From NCBI GenBank assembly GCA_964374095.1, contig CAYJXJ010000223.1, positions 1 to 6,816 of the forward strand: a stretch of 6,816 nt of DNA. Direction: 5' to 3'. Shown here in pieces: positions 4,401 to 6,816 of the stretch. The notes under the pieces were generated by a model, which saw only the letters and a list, made by a program, of their open reading frames with translations, had not been told where the DNA came from and searched no databases. The position numbers were made by a program, and so were the translations under genes. Each line of letters opens with the position of its first letter. The first letter of the stretch is position 1. The DNA comes from CAYJXJ01 sp964374095. Its GTDB lineage: Bacteria; Elusimicrobiota; Elusimicrobia; UBA1565; UBA9628.

Positions 4401-6816
4401 GACCGGACACGACGGATTGAGGACTCTGGCCTATCTCAGCGTCGACAACGTGGCCAACGCCGAGGTCGCTCGCTCAAGCCAAGTGTTCCTGGACGCCACG
4501 GCGCCCATCACCATGCTCTTGAAGAACGGCTTCGCGGTCGAAGCCGCAACGGTCACGGCGGTTTCGACCGACGTCTTCACCCTGGGGGCGGTGGACTTGG
4601 GCTCCGGCGTGAGGGAGACCCGGTCGGCCATCGACGGGGCCGCGGAGCGGGCCTACGCGGGCGCCTTCGGGCTCGCCGCGGGGACTCATACCTTGGTCTT
4701 TAGAAGCCGGGACAACGTCGACAACGTCGAAGCGCCCAGGATCGTATCCGTGAACGTTGCCGCCGCCGACCGCACTCCCCCGGACCTGGCCCTGCGGCCC
4801 TTGCACGGAAGCACGGTGGCCACCCCGACTCCGGAGCTCGCGGCCCTCTACTCCGACGCCGGAGCCGGCATCGACGCCGCCTCGGTCAGGCTCTTCCTCG
4901 ACGGCGTGGACGTCACCTCCCAAGCCGTGGTGACGCTCTCCGAAGCGAGCTTCGCGCCCCCGGCGGCGCTCACGCAGGGCACGCACACCGTGGCGGCGTT
5001 GGTGGCGGACCGAGCCGCCAACATCTCCTCCGCGGCCGCGGTCTTTCTGATCGACTCCATCGCGCCCGAAACCGCGCTGTTGGTAAACGGCGCACCGGCC
5101 GCAGGGAACCCCATACTGGCGGTCACGACCGACGCTTTCTCTTTCTCGGCTTTCGACGCCGGGACCGGGGTGCTGGAGACTCTTTTCTCGATCGACGCCG
5201 CCTCGGAGACGGTCTTTGCCGCGGCCTTTACCCTAGCGGCCGGGACCTACACCGTCTCCTTCCGGAGCCGTGACCGCGCTGGAAATCTTGAGGCATCGAA
5301 GTTTGTCGCGCTGGATATCCGGCGGCCGGCGTCCCCGGTCGTGACCTTGTTCCCGCCGGACCGGAGCACGGTGACGACGCCCACCCCGCTGATCGCCATG
5401 ACCTATGTGGACGAGGACCTCGGGGTGGACACGACCACGGTCCGGCTGAGGCTGGACGGCTTGGACGTGACCGCGCAGTCCTTCATCACGGCGTCCTCGG
5501 CCTCCTTCGCGCCCGCGGCCCTTTCCCAGGGGACGCATACGGTCGAGGGCTCGGTTTCCAATCGGGCCGGGGCCGAAACGGGCGCGAGGTCTAACTTTTT
5601 CGTGGACTCCCTGGCGCCGGTCACGGCTCTGTTGATCAACGGCAACGCGGTCACCGCCTCTTCAACGGTCGCGGTATCCACGGATTCGTTCTCTTTCTCG
5701 GCCTTCGACGCCGGGACGGGGGTTCTGACGACTCTGTTTTCATTGGACGGAGGGGCCGAGGTGGTCTTCTCAACGCCTTTCGCCCTCGGCCCCGGCGGGC
5801 ACACAGTCGCCTTCCAGAGCCGGGACCGCGCCGGGAACACGGAGGACTTGAAATCGGCGTTCGTGCGGGTCCGGGGCCTGGATTCCGAGCCGCCGGTCAT
5901 GACCTTGACCCCGGTGGACGCAAGCACCATCACCACGGCCCGGCCCGCGGTCGTGGCGACCTACGCGGACGCGGGCTCAGGCGTGGACCTTTCAACCTTC
6001 AAGCTCACTGCGGACGGCAACGACATTACCGCCTTCGTGAGCGTCTTCCCATCCTCGGCCGTGATCACCCCGCCCGAGGACATCGAGCAGGGCCGCCACG
6101 CGCTCCGGGCGGGCATCTCGGACTTGGCAGGCAACAGGACCGAGATCGAGTCCGTGTTCTACATCGACAGCATCGCGCCGGCCACGACCCTGGAGATCGG
6201 CCCGCCGCGCTTTGGCGCCGAACCGGTGTTCATCGCGTCCTATACCTTGCTCGGCTTCTCCGTGTCCGAGCCGGCCCGCACCTCCTACGCCGTGGATTTC
6301 GGGTCCTTCACGCTGTTTAGCGCTTCCTTCACCGTACCCTCAGAGGGCTCGCGGATGATCCACTACTTTAGCGCGGACCTCGCGGGCAACGCCGAGGTGA
6401 TCCGGACCAGCCACGTGTTCGTGGACTCGCTCGCGCCCGAGACCGCCCTGCTTGTCAACGGCGCAGCAGTCGCCACCGCGACCTTGGTCGCGGTGACGAC
6501 CGATCTGTTCTCTTTCTCCGCCACGGATGCAGGTTCCGGGGTGCTGATGACGTTGTTCTCATTAGACGGAGGGGCCGAGCAGGTCTATTCCTCACCCTTT
6601 ACCCTCGGCCCCGGTGGGCATACGGTCGCCTTCCACAGCCGCGACAATCTCGGCAACCTCGAGCCCGTGCGGACGTCCTCCGTGAGCATCCGGGCCCCTG
6701 ACACCACGGCCCCCTCCCTATCCCTCGTGCCCAGCCACGGCAGCACCGTGGCCGCCGCGATCCCCTTGATCGCGGCCGTCTACTCGGATTTCGACTCCGG
6801 CGTGGACACGGCCACC
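1351..6816 (+). CDS. Giant secreted/surface modular protein (N-terminal module, FN3 and Ig/OmpL47-like repeats), 3' end outside window
   Basis: A single frame of 1,822 codons runs from ATG 1351 to the window end without a stop. Residues 1-25 look like a Sec signal peptide (positive Arg5, hydrophobic core, A-S-A before Q26). About 31-455 is a conserved secretory module, about 456-759 three fibronectin type III-like domains, and 760-1822 twelve repeats of two classes that probably all fold as beta sandwiches. No transmembrane segment, protease triad or LPXTG-type anchor is visible, and any C-terminal sorting or anchor domain would lie beyond the window. Only one cysteine (residue 31) was found, so disulfides do not stabilise the array. 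The visible part is rich in Ala, Thr, Ser, Val and Asp, typical of extracellular stalks. A structural or adhesive role at the cell surface is likely by family analogy; no ligand or enzyme activity can be assigned. The start directly abuts the rhodanese stop, implying co-translation. Confidence 0.93.
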   Translation, partial: MSNGRGAVWALVSALAGGWFAAASAQTGSLCAVVKLEIRQEATLEREAFDARLVVSNNLPDTALTSLRVQLFVTDSAGKPADEGFFVKVTSVAGTNGVDGTGVVQSSSSAEIHWLIIPSSGSGGANPAGRRYGVSALITGESAGTPQSVKTFEDFITVHPQPVLRLEYALPFEVFGDEPLTAAVEPIEPFPLAVRVSNVGFGAATDFKIDSAQPKIVENKQGLQIEFKLLGTVVSGKTIPNTLLIPFGDVEPGGVRTGSWIMTTSLSGRFIEFSSTFTHAASLGGDLTSLLQEIKTHTLLKDVLVDLPSRDQNPDFLVNVTQNRETMIGFLDTGAQPAAEFILESDQPQPLPVTEVESTVTGALGGTNASLTLAFVSAVSSNVWVHTSVPFAFGDQVTVIGARRADGKDLSPKNVWLSKHFRKSDKAVLYRLNLLDFTSEARTYAIQFNATALEQPPGAVADFSAETGFEGGTLRLAWTAPGDDGQTGDILGGSYFIQAEESAAAAFDPANAQIRRTTSTSPGSREVLPASDLLGNTTLHLRLWTQDTGGRFSSISNSTSAYTLPNPPADLVFASVSTDSIGVSWRPGNNRLPVEYRVVVDTDAAAPVLAASPFQDSFNRSSTFTALAPNTLFHFRGQARNPETFASSQFEPLASTATLAAAPAARPQAGASTTAVTVSWETGGNPAGTEFFVELSSVASREPVLAVSGWLAATSFTFAGLSQDTTYYARVKARNLDLVETGFTDLGAAATRAGDVLPPRTSLASGERSFGADPVFVSSLTPIGFAAVDDLAVPGDGLGDGVARTLFSLDGGSFTVFAASFTLAEERRYAARYFSEDLSGNVEAVRLSTVAVDATPPATRLDSSTEPFFLEGRAYISETTSLGFTAEDPSTDTASGVSRTEFRVDASSEAVFAVFASTFALAEGIRVIEFRSRDRVDNVEATQSVTGHVDATPPVTTLAISTPSYAGAAGAVFVSSSTPLALAAKDPESAGAASGVRETLLAVDGGSYAVGSATFSLTGHDGLRTLAYLSVDNVANAEVARSSQVFLDATAPITMLLKNGFAVEAATVTAVSTDVFTLGAVDLGSGVRETRSAIDGAAERAYAGAFGLAAGTHTLVFRSRDNVDNVEAPRIVSVNVAAADRTPPDLALRPLHGSTVATPTPELAALYSDAGAGIDAASVRLFLDGVDVTSQAVVTLSEASFAPPAALTQGTHTVAALVADRAANISSAAAVFLIDSIAPETALLVNGAPAAGNPILAVTTDAFSFSAFDAGTGVLETLFSIDAASETVFAAAFTLAAGTYTVSFRSRDRAGNLEASKFVALDIRRPASPVVTLFPPDRSTVTTPTPLIAMTYVDEDLGVDTTTVRLRLDGLDVTAQSFITASSASFAPAALSQGTHTVEGSVSNRAGAETGARSNFFVDSLAPVTALLINGNAVTASSTVAVSTDSFSFSAFDAGTGVLTTLFSLDGGAEVVFSTPFALGPGGHTVAFQSRDRAGNTEDLKSAFVRVRGLDSEPPVMTLTPVDASTITTARPAVVATYADAGSGVDLSTFKLTADGNDITAFVSVFPSSAVITPPEDIEQGRHALRAGISDLAGNRTEIESVFYIDSIAPATTLEIGPPRFGAEPVFIASYTLLGFSVSEPARTSYAVDFGSFTLFSASFTVPSEGSRMIHYFSADLAGNAEVIRTSHVFVDSLAPETALLVNGAAVATATLVAVTTDLFSFSATDAGSGVLMTLFSLDGGAEQVYSSPFTLGPGGHTVAFHSRDNLGNLEPVRTSSVSIRAPDTTAPSLSLVPSHGSTVAAAIPLIAAVYSDFDSGVDTAT
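1441..2715 (+). other. Conserved N-terminal secretory module of the giant protein (residues ~31-455)
   Basis: This block is not repeated in the window. It begins C-A-V-V-K-L-E-I-R-Q-E and continues with landmarks T-L-E-R-E-A-F-D-A, A-E-I-H-W-L-I-I-P, V-R-V-S-N-V-G-F-G, D-S-A-Q-P-K-I-V-E-N-K-Q-G-L, F-G-D-V-E-P-G-G, D-V-L-V-D-L-P-S-R-D and P-D-F-L-V-N, then a tail with D-G-K-D-L-S-P-K-N-V-W-L. From memory, this order of motifs recurs in very large secreted proteins of varied bacteria, usually beside FN3, Ig-like or YD-repeat regions. I cannot give a family accession or function. The V-R-V-S-N portion (about 191-285) reads like a CARDB/Ig-type beta domain. Unusually, it comes first here, directly after the signal peptide, and its opening Cys is the protein's only one. 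Confidence 0.6.
2716..3627 (+). other. Three fibronectin type III-like domains (residues ~456-759)
   Basis: FN3-1 (about 456-568) opens P-P-G-A-V-A-D-F-S-A and has L-R-L-A-W-T-A-P-G-D-D-G followed by Y-F-I-Q-A and L-H-L-R-L-W-T-Q-D. FN3-2 (about 569-663) has I-G-V-S-W-R-P-G-N-N, V-E-Y-R-V-V-V-D and L-A-P-N-T-L-F-H-F-R-G-Q-A-R-N. FN3-3 (about 664-759) has V-T-V-S-W-E-T-G-G-N, F-F-V-E-L-S-S and L-S-Q-D-T-T-Y-Y-A-R-V-K-A-R-N. The strand B Trp and the L-x-P/Q-x-T-x-Y/F turn are the FN3 hallmarks seen. FN3-2 and FN3-3 are joined by an Ala/Pro-rich linker. Domains 2 and 3 are clear; domain 1 is more divergent. Confidence 0.75.
3328..3352 (+). repeat. Perfect 11-bp GC-only inverted repeat with 3-base loop
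   Basis: The left arm GCGGCCGCGCC (3328-3338) is the exact reverse complement of the right arm GGCGCGGCCGC (3342-3352), with loop AGC. All 22 stem bases are G or C, and each arm contains GCGGCCGC, so the octamer occurs twice within 25 bases. It lies inside the giant gene and encodes the linker A-A-A-P-A-A-R-P between FN3-2 and FN3-3. It has no T-tract and sits mid-gene, so it is not a standard intrinsic terminator. It may be a chance product of Ala/Pro codons, or a structure that slows ribosomes at a domain boundary. Confidence 0.85.
3628..6816 (+). repeat. Twelve-unit A/B repeat array of the giant protein (residues 760-1822)
   Basis: Class A units are OmpL47-like, with F-S-L-D-G-G near the middle and S-R-D-x-x-x-N-x-E (or Y-F-S-x-D-L-x-G-N-x-E) near the end. 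They are A1 3628-3921, A2 3922-4212, A3 4213-4506, A4 4507-4782, A5 5068-5337, A6 5620-5895, A7 6181-6438 and A8 6439-6714. Class B units are Ig-like, with G/R-S-T-V near the start, Y-x-D-x-x-x-G-x-D, D-G-x-D-V-T, and Q-G-T-H-T-V. They are B1 4783-5067, B2 5338-5619, B3 5896-6180 and B4 6715-6816 (cut by the edge). Units mostly end in D-A-T-P-P, D-S-I-A-P or D-S-L-A-P, giving regular Pro-containing joints. A units split into a long form (A1-A3, about 97 residues, V-F-A-A-S-F-T-L-A-E) and a short form (A4, A5, A6, A8, about 90-92 residues, A-L-L-V-N-G start in most). Class names are by resemblance; boundaries are accurate to a few residues. Confidence 0.85.

Noticed and set aside
4711..4728. 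Tandem 9-base duplication GACAACGTC x2
   Set aside because: It encodes D-N-V-D-N-V-E-A within the A4 signature. A2 has the same end (R-D-R-V-D-N-V-E-A) without the DNA duplication, so it reflects the repeat motif rather than a separate slippage element.
3628..6816. Cadherin-like calcium-binding repeats
   Set aside because: Units are about 90-98 residues with D-x-x-x-N-x-E ends, but the cadherin D-x-N-D-N/D-R-E set is absent; OmpL47-like and Ig-like signatures fit better.

Overview
The window looks like bacterial DNA that is GC-rich (about two thirds G+C by eye) and almost fully coding on the + strand, from base 2 to the last base. There is no intergenic stretch longer than a few bases, and I saw no tRNA, rRNA, CRISPR array, terminator or independent promoter. 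Sec-type signal peptides on two of the three proteins point to a Gram-negative-like cell with a substantial exported proteome. The phylum is an inference. From memory, FN3 domains followed by OmpL47-like and Ig-like repeats, in this wording (N-P-A-G-T-E, T-Y-Y-A-R-V-K-A-R-N, S-R-D-x-x-G-N-x-E), are frequent in Elusimicrobiota. Desulfobacterota, Myxococcota or Planctomycetota are not excluded.

Layout. (1) Bases 2-649 encode the C-terminal catalytic part of a DDE (retroviral-integrase-fold) transposase, open to the left window edge, with a complete D-D-35-E triad. (2) Bases 646-1350 encode an exported protein with two rhodanese domains. Its ATG overlaps the transposase stop (ATGA). Domain 1 keeps the catalytic cysteine; domain 2 has Asp in its place. 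(3) From 1351 to the right edge there is one uninterrupted reading frame of 1,822 codons with no stop. It encodes the N-terminal part of a giant secreted or surface protein. Its start codon follows the rhodanese stop with no gap.

Architecture of the giant protein: signal peptide (residues 1-25); a conserved N-terminal secretory module (about 31-455); three FN3-like domains (about 456-759); then twelve beta-sandwich-like repeats of roughly 86-98 residues in two classes, A (OmpL47-like) and B (bacterial Ig-like), in the order A1-A2-A3-A4-B1-A5-B2-A6-B3-A7-A8-B4, the last cut by the window edge. The protein has a single cysteine (residue 31) in everything visible.

How they may work together: the rhodanese and the giant protein are probably one transcription and translation unit, and both are exported. 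The transposase is more likely an old or partial insertion upstream than a functional partner, although the 4-base overlap means any transcript from it would read straight into the rhodanese gene. I see no convincing undescribed system. The unusual points are the A/B repeat order, the degenerate second rhodanese site, the junction between transposase and rhodanese gene, and a perfect GC-only hairpin inside the giant gene.
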